A stretch of DNA of 64,000 nucleotides from Pseudomonadota bacterium (GCA_021847105.1 JAJZUT010000003.1:124001-188000), one strand, 5' to 3'; shown: positions 7,929 through 18,681, counted from the stretch's first letter. A program made the numbers and translations. Notes: generated by a model from the sequence alone, not told the origin.

Positions 7929-9311
7929 ATGCAGCGCCTGAGCAACCTGTCACTGTATCCCGGCCTGCTGTTCGCCGGCGGCGCCGTGCCTGCCATCGTG
8001 CTGGCCGGCGTCAGCCTAAGCGGCGCGCATGGACCGGTCACGCTGTGCCTGATCAGCGCTGCGATGCTCGGTGTCACCACCCTGTTCGCATTCGCCGCCC
8101 GCTCCGCACGATCTAGCCTGACGCAGGCCACCGCCGCAGCACAGCGGCTCGTCGACGGTGATTATGGCGAGTCTGCCATGCAGCTCACCAGCACCGCTTT
8201 CGATCCCCTCGCCGGCTCACTGCAGGCCCTCGGCGCTCATCTTCGTGCCGAGCGGGACCGCATTGTCCGGGAGCACGCTCCACCGGCTGTCGTGCACGCC
8301 CTGGTGCCGCAGCAGAACGACAGCCACGGCGCATTGCTCGAGCAGTTGCAGCAGGCGCTCGCCGCGACGCGGGAGGTTGTGGACGCCAGCATTGCCGGAG
8401 ACCTGACGCGGCGGGTACAGACCGGCGCCGGGCAGAGCGAAGCGCTCCGAGCTATCGCTTCAGCCGTCAATGCGCTCATCGAGAACATGGGCACGATCGT
8501 GCGCGGGATTCACACCACGGCGGGCGAAGTCAGACGGGCCGCCAACGAGATCGCCGCCGGCAACGAGAATCTCTCGCAGCGCACCGAAGAGCAGTCTTCA
8601 TCCCTGGAGGAGACCGCCTCGTCGATGGAACAGATGACCACGACCGTCAAGCAGAATGCCGACAATGCTGCGCAGGCCAGTCAGCTCGCGCTTGCGGCGC
8701 GCGAGCAGGCGGAGCGTGGCGGCGTGATCGTCAATCAGGCGATCACCGCGATGTCCGACATCAACCAGGCGTCGCGGAAGATCGCCGACATCATCGGCGT
8801 CATCGACGAGATCGCCTTTCAGACCAATCTGCTCGCGCTGAACGCGGCGGTCGAGGCCGCGCGTGCCGGCGAGCAAGGACGTGGCTTCGCGGTAGTGGCG
8901 AGCGAAGTACGTAGCCTCGCCGGGCGTTCAGCCACTGCGGCGAAGAAAATCAAGGGCCTGATCCAGGACAGTGTCCGCAAGGTCGAGGATGGCTCGGCCC
9001 GAGTGACCCAGTCCGGACAGACATTGGTAGAAATCGTCGCCTCGGTGAAGAAGGTCTCCGACATCGTCGCGGAGATCGCCGCCGCCTCACGTGAGCAATC
9101 GACAGGCATCGAGCAGGTCAATCGTGCGGTGATGCAGATGGATGAGCTCACGCAACAGAACGCAACTCTGGTCGAGGAAGCGAGCGCCTCGGCGCGCAAC
9201 CTGTCCTCTCTTACCGAAGCACTCGAGAGTAACGTCGCCCGCTACCGTCTGAGCACCGAAAGTGCAGACGGCATGCCCGCCCAGCCACTGCGCCGGGCCG
9301 TTGGAGGTTGA
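7929..9311 (+). CDS. Chemoreceptor without a periplasmic sensor domain (MCP1)
   Basis: Methyl-accepting chemotaxis protein, 460 residues. Two closely spaced hydrophobic segments (about 10-30 and 35-58) leave only a few residues outside the membrane. A HAMP-like region follows (about 60-110), then a charged region and a second HAMP-like helix pair, and the signalling domain with hairpin tip [20 protein letters not shown] near residue 290 and [20 protein letters not shown]. There is no C-terminal CheR-docking pentapeptide (it ends in RRAVGG). It presumably senses through the membrane or cytoplasm. First of three tandem MCP genes. Confidence 0.92.
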   Translation: MQRLSNLSLYPGLLFAGGAVPAIVLAGVSLSGAHGPVTLCLISAAMLGVTTLFAFAARSARSSLTQATAAAQRLVDGDYGESAMQLTSTAFDPLAGSLQALGAHLRAERDRIVREHAPPAVVHALVPQQNDSHGALLEQLQQALAATREVVDASIAGDLTRRVQTGAGQSEALRAIASAVNALIENMGTIVRGIHTTAGEVRRAANEIAAGNENLSQRTEEQSSSLEETASSMEQMTTTVKQNADNAAQASQLALAAREQAERGGVIVNQAITAMSDINQASRKIADIIGVIDEIAFQTNLLALNAAVEAARAGEQGRGFAVVASEVRSLAGRSATAAKKIKGLIQDSVRKVEDGSARVTQSGQTLVEIVASVKKVSDIVAEIAAASREQSTGIEQVNRAVMQMDELTQQNATLVEEASASARNLSSLTEALESNVARYRLSTESADGMPAQPLRRAVGG

Positions 9312-9316
9312 ACCGC

Positions 9317-11851
9317 ATGGCCATGTCGAAGCGTGATCGCCACAACCTCTGGAACCAGCTGCGTCTCTGGCAGAAGCTCACGCTGCTGGTGGCGGCCATG
9401 AGCTTGCCGGCCATCGTGGTCGGATTCTTCTATCTGCGCGGCGCCGCCACAAAGCTGAGTCAGGCGCGAGCCGAATTGGCCGGCACCGCATATCTGCGGG
9501 CAATCGGTAATTTCGAGGCCGCAGTGCTGGCGCACGAGAGCCGAGCGTTCGTGCTCGCCAACGGCGATACCGGCCGCGCCGCCTCGCTACAGGCCGCCTC
9601 GGTACAGGCCGCCGCTGCCATGGCAGCGCTCAACCGCGTGAATGCCCAGCTGGGTGAGCGCTACGGCGTACGGCAGGATCTGCACGCCATCGACAGACAG
9701 TGGCAGACGCTGAACGCTGCCAAATTGAACGCTGCGCAACTCTCGGCCGCACACGCCCGGTTGCTCGCGGCGGTTGCGCGGCTGCGCGACGCAGTCGCCA
9801 GCGGCTCGCGGACCACCTCGGACCCGGATCCACGCACCCGAAGTCTGGTTCAAATCGCCACGCAATACCTGCCTGCCGCACTGTACGCGGAGGCCGCGCT
9901 GCGCCGCTATGCAGTCGACGCCGCAGCCAAGGGCTATCTTGGCGGTGACGACCGCATGGGCATCCAAGTCGCCGATGGCCGTCTGCAGACGCAGTTGGCC
10001 TCGATCAAAGCGGCCCTCTCCGAAATACCGACTCACGAGCGTGCCCCGCTCACCCGCGCGCTGCGCAACGCGGTAGCGCAGACCACCGCGTTCGGGCAGA
10101 TCGTCGACACCCAAGTTGTCAATGCCAGCAACTTGAAAATCCCGGTGGCCGCGCTCTACGACGACGGAACCGCGGCGAGCGGTGCGCTGGTTCATCTGCT
10201 TGGCGCGAGCAGCTCGGCTGCATCCCATGCGCTTGCCACCCGGGTGTCCTCTCTGCGGCGTGCGCCTGAGCTGAACGTGGCGCTGCTGCTCATCGTGATC
10301 GCACTGATCCACCTGCTCACCTGGAGCACCGAGCGCTCACTGACGAGTCCAATGCGGCGAATCATCGAGGTGTTCGAGCGCATCGCGGCCGGCAAATACG
10401 ATAGCGATGTCGAGACGGATCGTCGCGACGAATTCGGTCAGGTACTCGGTGCACTGCGCACCATGCAGGAGAAGCTGCGCGCGATGCTGGCGAACGAGCG
10501 GCTGGTCGCCGCCGAGAACGCTCGCATTCGTCAGGCGCTCGACAAAACCTCGACCGGCGTGCTACTCGCCGATGCCGCCCACAAGATCATCTATCTCAAC
10601 GATGCGGCCCGCGCCGGCTTCACGCAACACGCCGAGCAGTTCCGCGCCGTGCTCGGCACATTCGATCCGGGTGCGCTGCAGGGCGCGTCCCTCGAGAGTC
10701 TGGCCACCGCCTCCGCCGAGGAGCGCCGCACACTCGATACGCTCGCCCGCGAGCGCATTGAGGAGCGCAGCTACGGCAGCTTAAATTTCCGTGTCACGAC
10801 CAACCCGGTACTCGATCGCAACGGCATGCGGCTCGGCACCGTGATGGAGTGGAAAGACCGCTCGCAGGAAGTGCGGGTGGAGCGCGAGATGCAAGGCGTG
10901 CTCGACGCCGTCACGGCAGATGATCTGTCGCGACGCATTGGGCTTGAGGACAAGAGCGGATTCTTCGCAACACTCGGGGCCGGCGTGAACCGCCTGGCGG
11001 AAACCCTCGCGGAAGTGGTTTCTCGCGTCAAGGTGGTGGCGCGCGAGATCTTCGTCGGCTCGGAAGAGATCACCACCGGCACCTCGAATCTCTCCACACG
11101 AACCGAGGAGCAAGCCTCCTCGCTCGAAGAGACCGCCTCGTCCATGGAGCAGATGACCACCACGGTCAAACAGAACGCCGACAACGCGGCCCAGGCAAAC
11201 CAGCTGGCGATCGCGGCTCGCGAACAGGCAGAACAGGGCGTTGCCGTGGTCGACAAGGCCGTCAACGCCATGAGCGGGATTGACGAGTCGGCACAGAAGA
11301 TTGCCGCGATCATCGGGGTCATCGACGAAATCGCCTTCCAGACGAATCTACTCGCGTTGAATGCGGCCGTGGAAGCCGCCCGCGCCGGAGAACAGGGACG
11401 CGGCTTCGCCGTGGTGGCCAGCGAAGTGCGCAACCTAGCCGGGCGCTCCGCAACCGCCGCCAAGGAAATCAAGAGCCTCATTCAAGACAGTGTCGCCAAG
11501 GTTGCCGACGGCTCGCAGCTGGTCACACGCTCCGGAGCGACCTTGGGCGAAATCGTGCTGTCAGTAAAGAAAGTCTCCGACATCGTCGCGGAAATCGCTG
11601 CTGCATCCCGCGAGCAGTCGGCCGGCATCGAACAGGTCAATCGCGCCGTGATGCAGATGGACCAGATCACGCAACAGAACGCGGCGCTGGTCGAGCAGAC
11701 GATTGCCGCCTCGCAGGGCATGACCGGTCAGGTGCGTGATCTCAACGAAACCTTGGCGCGCTTCCGCCTGGCCGATTCAGCGGCCGCGCAGCAGAGCGCG
11801 CCTGCCGAGGCCACCGCACAGCAGCGCCGGATCGCCGGCGAGAGCCGTTAG
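9317..11851 (+). CDS. Transmembrane chemoreceptor with PAS-like domain (MCP2)
   Basis: An 844-residue MCP. It has TM1 (about 19-38), a large helical periplasmic region (about 40-315), TM2 (about 319-336, [18 protein letters not shown]), HAMP (about 337-390), and a PAS-like segment (about 400-530, with [20 protein letters not shown] and ITYL-type strand KIIYLND). A second linker helix pair and the signalling domain with [20 protein letters not shown] near 668 follow. Start chosen at ATG 9317, which has GGAGG nine bases upstream; an upstream TTG at 9308 overlaps the previous stop. It ends in GESR without a docking pentapeptide. Confidence 0.92.
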   Translation: MAMSKRDRHNLWNQLRLWQKLTLLVAAMSLPAIVVGFFYLRGAATKLSQARAELAGTAYLRAIGNFEAAVLAHESRAFVLANGDTGRAASLQAASVQAAAAMAALNRVNAQLGERYGVRQDLHAIDRQWQTLNAAKLNAAQLSAAHARLLAAVARLRDAVASGSRTTSDPDPRTRSLVQIATQYLPAALYAEAALRRYAVDAAAKGYLGGDDRMGIQVADGRLQTQLASIKAALSEIPTHERAPLTRALRNAVAQTTAFGQIVDTQVVNASNLKIPVAALYDDGTAASGALVHLLGASSSAASHALATRVSSLRRAPELNVALLLIVIALIHLLTWSTERSLTSPMRRIIEVFERIAAGKYDSDVETDRRDEFGQVLGALRTMQEKLRAMLANERLVAAENARIRQALDKTSTGVLLADAAHKIIYLNDAARAGFTQHAEQFRAVLGTFDPGALQGASLESLATASAEERRTLDTLARERIEERSYGSLNFRVTTNPVLDRNGMRLGTVMEWKDRSQEVRVEREMQGVLDAVTADDLSRRIGLEDKSGFFATLGAGVNRLAETLAEVVSRVKVVAREIFVGSEEITTGTSNLSTRTEEQASSLEETASSMEQMTTTVKQNADNAAQANQLAIAAREQAEQGVAVVDKAVNAMSGIDESAQKIAAIIGVIDEIAFQTNLLALNAAVEAARAGEQGRGFAVVASEVRNLAGRSATAAKEIKSLIQDSVAKVADGSQLVTRSGATLGEIVLSVKKVSDIVAEIAAASREQSAGIEQVNRAVMQMDQITQQNAALVEQTIAASQGMTGQVRDLNETLARFRLADSAAAQQSAPAEATAQQRRIAGESR

Positions 11852-11905
11852 CGGCGTGGCTGCACAACGGCACCGACTCAGATCACAGCTTCAGGGCCAG
11901 CGAAC

Positions 11906-14590
11906 ATGCGAATTTTGAACCATCTGAAACTCTGGCAGAAACTGCTGCTGCTGGTCGTCGCGATGGCGCTACCGACCATATTGCTCGGGATCTTCTACCT
12001 CAGCTCGGCCAATCAGGAAGTCACGCAGGCGCGCAACGAGATCCAGGGCGCCCGTTACGCGCACCGATTGGGGCGGGTCCTTGCCGAGGTGGAAAATCAC
12101 CGCGGCCAGCTCTTCGCACTGCTGACCGGGGATCAGCGTCGGGCGGCGGATGTCGCCGCCTCGGAGACGCGCATGCAGTCTCTCATGAAGGCAGTCGATG
12201 CCGTCAATGCCACGTCCGGCAGCGCGCTCGGGGTTACGAGCCAATGGCAGAGCATCAAGCACGGTTGGTCGCGGCTGACTGCTGGAGAATCGAAGCTGAC
12301 CGCCGACCAGGCAGTGAGTCTGCACGATGCCCTGCTCGCCCGAATCGCCGACCTCGGGCATCTCATTGCGACCCGCTCGGCGCTCAATATCGACCCCTCA
12401 CCTGAAACCGCAGCACTCATTCAGGTGGCGACCCGTGACGTACCGGGCGCACTGATCGCCGCCGGCGAAGTTCAATGGTATGCGACCAGCGCCGCGATCA
12501 AGGGATATTTGGGCGGAGGCGATCAGCGCGCGATCGAGCTCTATCACCAGAAGGTACTGGCGGACTTCGCGCAGGCGGCGCGCGATCTCAACGGTACTTC
12601 CGCGCGCTCACGCGCGACGATCCACCCGCTGCTGAACGACTCGCTGATCTCCTTTAACGACTCCTTCAACGTCATCCGCACGCGCATTCTCGACGCACAC
12701 AAGCTCACCATCACCGCGGCCGACCTGTTCAGCAACTCCCGCGCCCTGAATTCCAGCCTGCAGCATCTGCTCGATTCGAGCTTCGCGACCATGAACACGG
12801 CGGTGCGAGAGAGACTGCGGCAGGTCACCATCTCCCGCGAAGTCATTGTCAGCATCACGCTTGTGGTGCTGTTTGTCGCACTCGCTCTCGCCTGGTCGCT
12901 CGCCACTCGACTCACCGGCGTGATTCGCAACACGAGCGCCGTGTTCGAACAGATCGCCGGCGGACGCTATGACAATCAGATCGAGTACGCGGGAAGCGAC
13001 GAATCGAACCAGGTGCTCCGCGCCCTCGATCAGATGCAGACCCGACTCCGCGATCAGATCGAAACCGAGCGAGCTGCCGCCGCCGAGAACGGCCGGATCC
13101 GCCAGGCACTCGACAGCGTCTCTTCCGGCGTCATGGTCGCAGACGACCGCCACAGCATCACTTACCTCAATCCGGCTCTCGAGAAGCTGCTGAGCCAGGC
13201 CGAGGTGGACATCCGCCGCAGCCTGCCTGCCTTCAATTCCGCTCAGCTGCGCGGCGCCAGCATCGACCTGTTCCACCGCAATCCCGAACACCAACACCGA
13301 CTGCTTGCCGGCCTGACGCAGCCGCACCGCACGGTACTCGAGCTAGGGGGGCACACCTTCGCCGTGACGCTGAACCCGGTCACCAATGAGCACAATGAGC
13401 GCATTGGCACGGTCGCCGAGTGGTTCGATCGCACGCAGGAGGTGGCCGTCGAGAAAGAGATGCAGGAAATGCTCACCGCGGTCATCGGCGGACAGCTCGG
13501 CAAGCGCATCGATCTCGCCGGTAAGAGCGGCTTCTTCGAGACCATGAGCCGTGGGGTAAACCGCCTCGCCGACAACATCGCCAATGTCGTCTCGCGCGTG
13601 AAGCAGGTCGGCGGTGAGGTACGCCGGGGCGCCGATGAGATCTCCGCGGGCAACGCCAATCTCTCACAGCGCACAGAGGAGCAGTCCTCCTCGCTCGAGG
13701 AGACCGCCTCGTCCATGGAAGAGATGACCACTACCGTCAAGCAAAATGCTGACAACGCCGCCCAGGCGAACCAGCTCGCCGTTGCCGCCCGGGAACAGGC
13801 CGAGAACGGTGGCAATGTGGTCGGGCAGGCAGTCGCCGCGATGGGCGACATCAATGCCGCCTCGAAGCGCATTGCGGACATTATTGGCGTGATTGACGAA
13901 ATCGCCTTCCAGACCAACCTCCTGGCGCTAAATGCCGCAGTCGAGGCCGCCCGAGCCGGCGAGCAAGGTCGCGGCTTTGCCGTGGTGGCAAGCGAAGTAC
14001 GCAGCCTCGCCGGGCGTTCAGCCACTGCCGCGAAGGAGATCAAGGGTCTGATTCAAGACAGCGTTCGCAAAGTCGAGGACGGTTCGGTTCTGGTTACCCA
14101 ATCCGGACAGACCCTGGAAAAGATTGTCGCGGCGGTAAAAAAGGTCTCGGATATCGTCGCCGAAATTGCGAGCGCCTCGCGCGAACAGGCCGCCGGCATC
14201 GAGCAGGTCAACCGCGCCGTGATGCAGATGGACGAGCTCACTCAGCAGAACGCCGCGCTCGTCGAGCAGGCAACCGCCGCCTCGCAAGCAATGGTTGAGC
14301 AGGTGAGCGGGCTGAACGACATGCTCGCACGCTTCGACGTCGGCGCAACCGATGCGGTGATCGCCGGTGCGGCGCACACACTCGCCGCCGCCGAGCCAGC
14401 CGCGCAGCGTGTGCAGCCTGCACGTGCTGCGGCCCGACCGGAACGGCGCAGTGCGAGCCGCCCCTGGGCGAATCGCAAGGCAGCGGCTCCTCCCGCAAAG
14501 CCAGCGCGCGCCGAATCAGCGGGTGTCCCAAAGCCGGCGGCAGTTGCCGCAGGCAGCGCGGGCGACGATGCGGAATGGCAAGAATTCTAA
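11906..14590 (+). CDS. Transmembrane chemoreceptor with CheR-docking pentapeptide (MCP3)
   Basis: An 894-residue MCP, paralogous to MCP2 along its whole length. It has TM1 (about 10-30), a helical periplasmic domain (about 32-310), TM2 (about 313-333), HAMP, a PAS-like segment ([20 protein letters not shown]) and a signalling domain with [20 protein letters not shown] near residue 662. It differs from MCP1 and MCP2 by an Ala/Pro/Arg-rich flexible tail of about 80 residues ending in E-W-Q-E-F. That ending matches the x-W-x-x-F pentapeptide that tethers CheR (NWETF in E. coli Tar/Tsr). The signalling halves of the three genes are highly similar at DNA level. Confidence 0.93.
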   Translation: MRILNHLKLWQKLLLLVVAMALPTILLGIFYLSSANQEVTQARNEIQGARYAHRLGRVLAEVENHRGQLFALLTGDQRRAADVAASETRMQSLMKAVDAVNATSGSALGVTSQWQSIKHGWSRLTAGESKLTADQAVSLHDALLARIADLGHLIATRSALNIDPSPETAALIQVATRDVPGALIAAGEVQWYATSAAIKGYLGGGDQRAIELYHQKVLADFAQAARDLNGTSARSRATIHPLLNDSLISFNDSFNVIRTRILDAHKLTITAADLFSNSRALNSSLQHLLDSSFATMNTAVRERLRQVTISREVIVSITLVVLFVALALAWSLATRLTGVIRNTSAVFEQIAGGRYDNQIEYAGSDESNQVLRALDQMQTRLRDQIETERAAAAENGRIRQALDSVSSGVMVADDRHSITYLNPALEKLLSQAEVDIRRSLPAFNSAQLRGASIDLFHRNPEHQHRLLAGLTQPHRTVLELGGHTFAVTLNPVTNEHNERIGTVAEWFDRTQEVAVEKEMQEMLTAVIGGQLGKRIDLAGKSGFFETMSRGVNRLADNIANVVSRVKQVGGEVRRGADEISAGNANLSQRTEEQSSSLEETASSMEEMTTTVKQNADNAAQANQLAVAAREQAENGGNVVGQAVAAMGDINAASKRIADIIGVIDEIAFQTNLLALNAAVEAARAGEQGRGFAVVASEVRSLAGRSATAAKEIKGLIQDSVRKVEDGSVLVTQSGQTLEKIVAAVKKVSDIVAEIASASREQAAGIEQVNRAVMQMDELTQQNAALVEQATAASQAMVEQVSGLNDMLARFDVGATDAVIAGAAHTLAAAEPAAQRVQPARAAARPERRSASRPWANRKAAAPPAKPARAESAGVPKPAAVAAGSAGDDAEWQEF

Positions 14591-14629
14591 TCGACGACAT
14601 CTCATTGCAACAGACTGCGGAGCACGACG

Positions 14630-14992
14630 ATGGCACGGATACTTGCGGTAGACGACTCGGCGGCCATGCGCCAGATGGTCGGAATCACGCTCACCGGCGC
14701 CGGCCACGAGGTGCAGCAGGCCGCCGACGGGGTCGAGGCACTGCACATCGCCGAGCGGCAGAAATTTGACCTCGTCATCACCGACGTGAACATGCCGAAC
14801 ATGGACGGCATCACGCTCGTTCGTGAGCTGCGCGCACGGGCAAACTACCGTTACATACCGCTGTTGGTGCTCACCACCGAGGCGACGGTTGAACGCAAGC
14901 AGCAGGGCAAGGCGGCGGGCGCCACCGGCTGGCTGGTCAAACCCTTCAATCCTGATCGTCTGCTTGCCACGGTCAGCAAAGTATTGAGCTGA
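14630..14992 (+). CDS. CheY-like single-domain response regulator (second copy)
   Basis: A 120-residue receiver domain with D8-D9 in VDDSAAMRQMVG, phosphoacceptor D52 in TDVNMPNMDG, Thr in LVLTTEA and Lys in LVKPF. It lacks the DWNMP pattern of the first CheY at 1578 and sits in the receptor/CheR-CheD-CheB half. It could be the output regulator of this receptor set, a phosphate sink or a CheY for a non-flagellar output. 39 bases after MCP3. Confidence 0.92.
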   Translation: MARILAVDDSAAMRQMVGITLTGAGHEVQQAADGVEALHIAERQKFDLVITDVNMPNMDGITLVRELRARANYRYIPLLVLTTEATVERKQQGKAAGATGWLVKPFNPDRLLATVSKVLS

Positions 14993-15039
14993 GTCTTTTC
15001 CTTTTTTTGTCCACGCTACGCTTGCAACGAGGTTCTGTG

Positions 15040-15375
15040 ATGAAATCCCCGACGAAAATTCTGAGCACCCTGGCGGTCGCCTGCGCCATCGGCCTGCCCG
15101 CCGCCCACGCAAACTGCCATTTGCCTCCGGCACCAAGCCGGATCCCGGACGGCGCGACGGCCAGCCAGCAGCAGATGGTCACGGCCATGCAGACCATCCA
15201 GGAGTACAACCATGACGTGCAGACCTATCTGCAGTGTCTGAAATTCGAGGTCCGCCAGAATCAGTTGAGCTCCAATGCGCAGGTGAGTCTGCACAACGCG
15301 GCCGTCGATCAGCTGCAGCAGATTGCCTCGAAATTCAACCAAGAGGTCCGTATTTTCAAGTCGAAACATAGTTGA
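15040..15375 (+). CDS. Small secreted protein of unknown function in the chemotaxis cluster
   Basis: A 111-residue protein with a clear signal peptide (KSPTKILSTLAVACAIGLPAAHA, cleavage about residue 24). The mature part starts NCHLPPAPSRIPDGATAS, followed by helical sequence with a second Cys in YLQCLKFEVRQNQL. The two mature cysteines could form a disulfide in the periplasm. The PSxIPDG-x-TA-type start with a helical tail recalls small exported proteins of related gammaproteobacteria, but I know of no function. ATG 15040 was chosen over GTG 15007 because it begins the signal peptide. No chemotaxis role can be read from the sequence itself. Confidence 0.7.
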   Translation: MKSPTKILSTLAVACAIGLPAAHANCHLPPAPSRIPDGATASQQQMVTAMQTIQEYNHDVQTYLQCLKFEVRQNQLSSNAQVSLHNAAVDQLQQIASKFNQEVRIFKSKHS

Positions 15376-15410
15376 GGCACGCTGCAGAGGCTGCAGAAGG
15401 TCACGTTTTC

Positions 15411-15444
15411 GCCCGGCCTGCGGTCACCAGATCGCAGACCGGGC
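15411..15444. terminator. Strong hairpin after the small secreted protein gene
   Basis: A 12-base inverted repeat (GCCCGGCCTGCG and CGCAGACCGGGC, one mismatch) with a 10-base loop lies 36 bases after the stop at 15375. No T-run follows on the + strand, so it may be a transcript-end stabiliser or a Rho-assisted stop rather than a classic intrinsic terminator. Confidence 0.4.
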
Positions 15445-15499
15445 CTTCGACTCGGTCGCGTGCACCTTCGCGGCAAGCTCACATTGATGCGGGTCTGAC

Positions 15500-15955
15500 A
15501 TGACGCGACAGACACTCTCTCATGCGCCAGCGGATACGCGCTCTTGCGACGAGCTTGCGAGTGCGGCGGCCGCGGCCGCAGCCCTGATCGAGCTGGCGAT
15601 TCACGAGTCGCTTGTGCCGGTGGCGACCCTTGGCACGGCGCTGGCGCGCATCGCAGCTGCAGCGCCGGAATCGGCTGCCGATTTGCGTGCCGAGGTGGCC
15701 GTATGCATAGAGAATCTTCAGTTCCATGATCGCATGGCGCAACAGCTGACCCAGGTTCGCGACCTGCTCGCCGGCGCCATGGTTGCGCCGTCGCGAAGCG
15801 TCGAAATGGATGACTGGCCTGCACTACGCGAGCGGCTACGCACCCACTTCACCACCGAATCGCATCGCATGTTGTTCAATCTTCTCATGCCGGCAGGCGA
15901 GCAGGCTGAGCCGTTGCGCCTGCACGCCGAAGAAGGCAGCGTGGAGCTGTTTTGA
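15500..15955 (+). CDS. Small protein with CheZ-like D-x-x-x-Q motif
   Basis: A 151-residue, mostly helical protein with an Ala-rich centre and the motif LQFHDRMAQQL at about 73-83. D77 and Q81 have the same spacing as the catalytic pair of CheZ (D181/Q185 in the CheZ of this window). Similar LQF-x-D-x-x-x-Q segments occur in other chemotaxis helical proteins, so a CheY-P phosphatase or receptor-associated helical bundle is a reasonable inference; the overall length is too short for a full CheZ. Its stop overlaps the cheR start, so it belongs to the cheR-cheD-cheB unit. Confidence 0.7.
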   Translation: MTRQTLSHAPADTRSCDELASAAAAAAALIELAIHESLVPVATLGTALARIAAAAPESAADLRAEVAVCIENLQFHDRMAQQLTQVRDLLAGAMVAPSRSVEMDDWPALRERLRTHFTTESHRMLFNLLMPAGEQAEPLRLHAEEGSVELF

Positions 15956-16818
15956 GCGCCAATCGCGACACCGTGTTAGAAGCGAGCTCGCCGCGGCTGC
16001 GCGAGTTCGCGTTCCGCGAGGAGGACTTCCAGGCGCTACGCGCGCTGGTAAAATCGCTCACGGGCATTCACCTCGGCGAGCAGAAGCGTGAGCTCGTTTA
16101 TGGACGACTCACCCGGCGGCTGCGGGCCTTGCGGCTGCGCAGCTTCGCAGAGTATCGCGAGTTGCTGAGCCAGGACGAGCGGGAGCTCACCGAGCTGTGC
16201 AACGCGATCACCACCAATCTCACCTCATTTTTCCGCGAGCCGCATCATTTTCAGTACCTGCGCGAGCAATGGTTTGCCTCCTTGCTCGGCGAGCGCGCCG
16301 CCGGACGTCGGCTGCGCATCTGGTCGTCGGCATGCTCCACGGGTGAGGAGCCCTACTCGATCGCAATGACGGTGCTCGAGTCGCTACCCAGCCCAGAACG
16401 CTGGGACGTACGGATTCTCGCTACGGATCTCGATTCCGAGGTTCTCGAGCGGGCGCGCAACGGCGTGTACCCGGCGGAGCGTTTGAGCGGCGTATCCGCA
16501 GAGCGCCAGGCACGTTTTTTCCAGGAGCCTCGACCCGCGCGTCCGGGTAGCCGGCAAATCACGCCGGAAGTGGCGGCAATGGTGACGTTCAAGCGGCTCA
16601 ATCTGATGGAGCCGCTGCCGATGAAAGGACCATTGGACGTGATCTTCTGCCGCAACGTGGTCATTTACTTCGACAAAGACACCCAACGCGACCTGTTCGC
16701 GCGCATGAGTCGACTGCAGCGGCCGGGCGATCTGTTGTTTCTTGGGCATTCCGAGAGCCTCTTCAAAGTCAGCGAAAGCTATGCGCTCATCGGCAAATCC
16801 ATTTACCGGCGCATCTGA
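15952..16818 (+). CDS. cheR: Chemoreceptor methyltransferase CheR
   Basis: S-adenosylmethionine-dependent methylation of receptor glutamates. It has an N-terminal all-helical CheR_N domain (about 15-75), then the methyltransferase domain with TTNLTSFFREPHHFQYL, the SAM-binding WSSACSTGEEPYSIAM, ILATDLDSEVLERARNGVYP and IFCRNVVIYFD. 288 residues, normal. It starts at TTG 15952, overlapping the preceding stop. The EWQEF tail of MCP3 is a plausible docking partner for its beta-subdomain. Confidence 0.95.
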   Translation: MSANRDTVLEASSPRLREFAFREEDFQALRALVKSLTGIHLGEQKRELVYGRLTRRLRALRLRSFAEYRELLSQDERELTELCNAITTNLTSFFREPHHFQYLREQWFASLLGERAAGRRLRIWSSACSTGEEPYSIAMTVLESLPSPERWDVRILATDLDSEVLERARNGVYPAERLSGVSAERQARFFQEPRPARPGSRQITPEVAAMVTFKRLNLMEPLPMKGPLDVIFCRNVVIYFDKDTQRDLFARMSRLQRPGDLLFLGHSESLFKVSESYALIGKSIYRRI

Positions 16819-16819
16819 G

Positions 16820-17467
16820 ATGAACTCCGTCGAGACCAGTGCGCCCGAGCCGTCGCCACAAGTGCCGGGGTTCGAGCACTTCGAGCGCTACTGGGACCGC
16901 GAGCACGGCTGGACCGTGAAGATCCTTCCGGGGGAGTACTATGTGACTCGCGGGCACGAGGCGATCAGCACGGTGCTCGGCTCGTGCGTCTCAGCGTGCG
17001 TGCGCGATCCCCAGCGCGGCGTGGGCGGAATGAACCACTTCATGCTGCCCGAGGACGCCGCGGTTGGGCAGAACGACTGGCTGAATCCGGCCGTCGGCCT
17101 GGCGACGCGCTACGGCTCGTATGCGATGGAAAGCCTGATTAACGATTTGCTGAAGCTCGGGGCCACACGCGAACGGCTGGAGATTAAGCTCTTCGGCGGG
17201 GGCCAGATACTGGCCGCCATGACCGATGTCGGCGGACGGAACATCAAGTTCGTGCACAACTACGTCGCGATCGAGGGCTACCGTGTGGCAGCGGAAGACC
17301 TCGGGGGCACGCAGCCGCGCAAGGTGATTTATTTTCCAGCGACGGGACGAGCCCGGCTGCGCAAGTTACGCCCGGTCGAGAACCACATCGTCAGCCGTCA
17401 CGAGCAGCTCTACCTCGAGAGCCTCGGGCGCCAGAGCACGGGCGGCGATGTGGAGCTGTTCGAATGA
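16820..17467 (+). CDS. cheD: Chemoreceptor glutamine deamidase CheD
   Basis: Deamidates receptor glutamines and may bind CheC or CheY-P in other systems. The catalytic Cys is in [14 protein letters not shown], the His is in [10 protein letters not shown], and [12 protein letters not shown] and the C-terminal [15 protein letters not shown] complete the family signature. 215 residues from ATG 16820; the open frame reaches into cheR but that ATG, one base after the cheR stop, fits. It overlaps cheB by four bases. Confidence 0.95.
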   Translation: MNSVETSAPEPSPQVPGFEHFERYWDREHGWTVKILPGEYYVTRGHEAISTVLGSCVSACVRDPQRGVGGMNHFMLPEDAAVGQNDWLNPAVGLATRYGSYAMESLINDLLKLGATRERLEIKLFGGGQILAAMTDVGGRNIKFVHNYVAIEGYRVAAEDLGGTQPRKVIYFPATGRARLRKLRPVENHIVSRHEQLYLESLGRQSTGGDVELFE

Positions 17468-18642
17468 GTCACAACAACGGCAGCCTCTCCGGCGAGCGCA
17501 CCATCACCGGCGTGCGCCACCGCATCCGCGTCCTGGTCGTCGACGATTCCGCACTCGTGAGAAGACTGCTCACGGAGATGCTGAGTTCGACCCGGGATAT
17601 CGAGGTCGTCGGTACCGCCGCCGACGCACACGCGGCCCGCGAGAAGATCAAACAGCTCGATCCGGATGTGATCACTCTCGATGTCGAGATGCCGCGCATG
17701 GATGGGATCACGTTCTTACGCAACCTGATGCGCCTACGGCCCATGCCGGTGGTGATGGTGTCCTCGCTGACCGAAAAGGGCGCAGACGTGACGCTCGATG
17801 CGCTCGCTCTCGGCGCAGTTGATTATCTGTCGAAGCCGAAAATTGATCTGGCGGCGACATTCACCGACTACCGCGACGAGTTGGCCGACAAGATCCGCGC
17901 CGCCGCGCGCGCCAGCGTGAAGGCGCTCGATCCTCTGCGTGTCCCCGTCCGGCCGAGCTCCGCGCCCGGCCCGGCACACACCGCCGATGCGGTCCTGCCG
18001 CGCGACTCTACGCTGCGCCCGCTGCGCACCACCGATCGGATCATCGCGATCGGCGCCTCGACGGGCGGCACGGAGGCAATCAAGGAGGTTCTGATCCGGC
18101 TGCCTCCCGATTGTCCCGGCGTGGTCATCACGCAGCACATTCCCAAAGCCTTCAGCGGCCCGTTCGCGCGCCGTATGAACGACTGCAGCGCGGTGTCAGT
18201 CTCCGAGGCCGAAGATGGTCACCAGATTCTCGCCGGACACGTCTATATCGCGCCCGGTGACCGGCATCTGATGGTGGTGCGCGACGGTGCCCGCTACGTC
18301 TGCCGTCTCGATGACGGTGTGCCCGTCAATCGGCACAAGCCCTCGGTCGATGTGCTGTTCCGCTCGGTTGCCCAGCACTGTGGACGCAACGCCATCGGCG
18401 TGCTGCTCACTGGGATGGGCAAAGACGGCGCGAGGGGCATGAAGGAAATGCTCGACAGTGGGAGCCGCACAATTGCGCAGGACGAGGCCACGAGCGTAGT
18501 CTGGGGCATGCCGGGTGAGGCGGTTGCACTCGGAGCGGCCGAACACGTACTTGCCCTTGAGCACATCGCCGCCAAGATCCGCTCGCTGGCCGAGACGATG
18601 GACATCACGCGCGAGGCGGCAGCGCCGAACTCAGGCCCATGA
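17464..18642 (+). CDS. cheB: Chemoreceptor methylesterase/response regulator CheB
   Basis: Removes methyl groups and deamidates receptors for adaptation, activated by CheA. The N-terminal receiver has phosphoacceptor D73 in [11 protein letters not shown]. After a linker of about 50 residues the esterase domain has the catalytic Ser in [11 protein letters not shown], His in [14 protein letters not shown] and Asp in [12 protein letters not shown]. 392 residues. Last gene of the cheR-cheD-cheB set before the HDOD pair. Confidence 0.96.
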   Translation: MSHNNGSLSGERTITGVRHRIRVLVVDDSALVRRLLTEMLSSTRDIEVVGTAADAHAAREKIKQLDPDVITLDVEMPRMDGITFLRNLMRLRPMPVVMVSSLTEKGADVTLDALALGAVDYLSKPKIDLAATFTDYRDELADKIRAAARASVKALDPLRVPVRPSSAPGPAHTADAVLPRDSTLRPLRTTDRIIAIGASTGGTEAIKEVLIRLPPDCPGVVITQHIPKAFSGPFARRMNDCSAVSVSEAEDGHQILAGHVYIAPGDRHLMVVRDGARYVCRLDDGVPVNRHKPSVDVLFRSVAQHCGRNAIGVLLTGMGKDGARGMKEMLDSGSRTIAQDEATSVVWGMPGEAVALGAAEHVLALEHIAAKIRSLAETMDITREAAAPNSGP

Positions 18643-18654
18643 TCGGCGGTGGTA

Positions 18655-18681
18655 TTAAGTTCATCGACGAGCCGCCGATAA
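18655..18681 (+). promoter_or_regulatory. Putative sigma28 promoter for the HDOD pair
   Basis: TTAAGTTC-N11-GCCGATAA matches the FliA consensus TAAAGTTT-N11-GCCGATAA at 6/8 and 8/8 bases with exact spacing, in the short gap between cheB and the HDOD gene. Predicted start near 18689, with GAGG at 18697-18700 before the TTG start. Confidence 0.6.

Noticed and set aside
14993..15015. T-rich tract after the second cheY as an intrinsic terminator
   Set aside because: Only a 4-bp stem with a 10-base AT-rich loop precedes it, too weak to call.
15016..15031. TTGCA before the small secreted protein gene as a sigma54 -12 element
   Set aside because: The matching -24 position reads CCACG, with no GG pair; not a promoter match.
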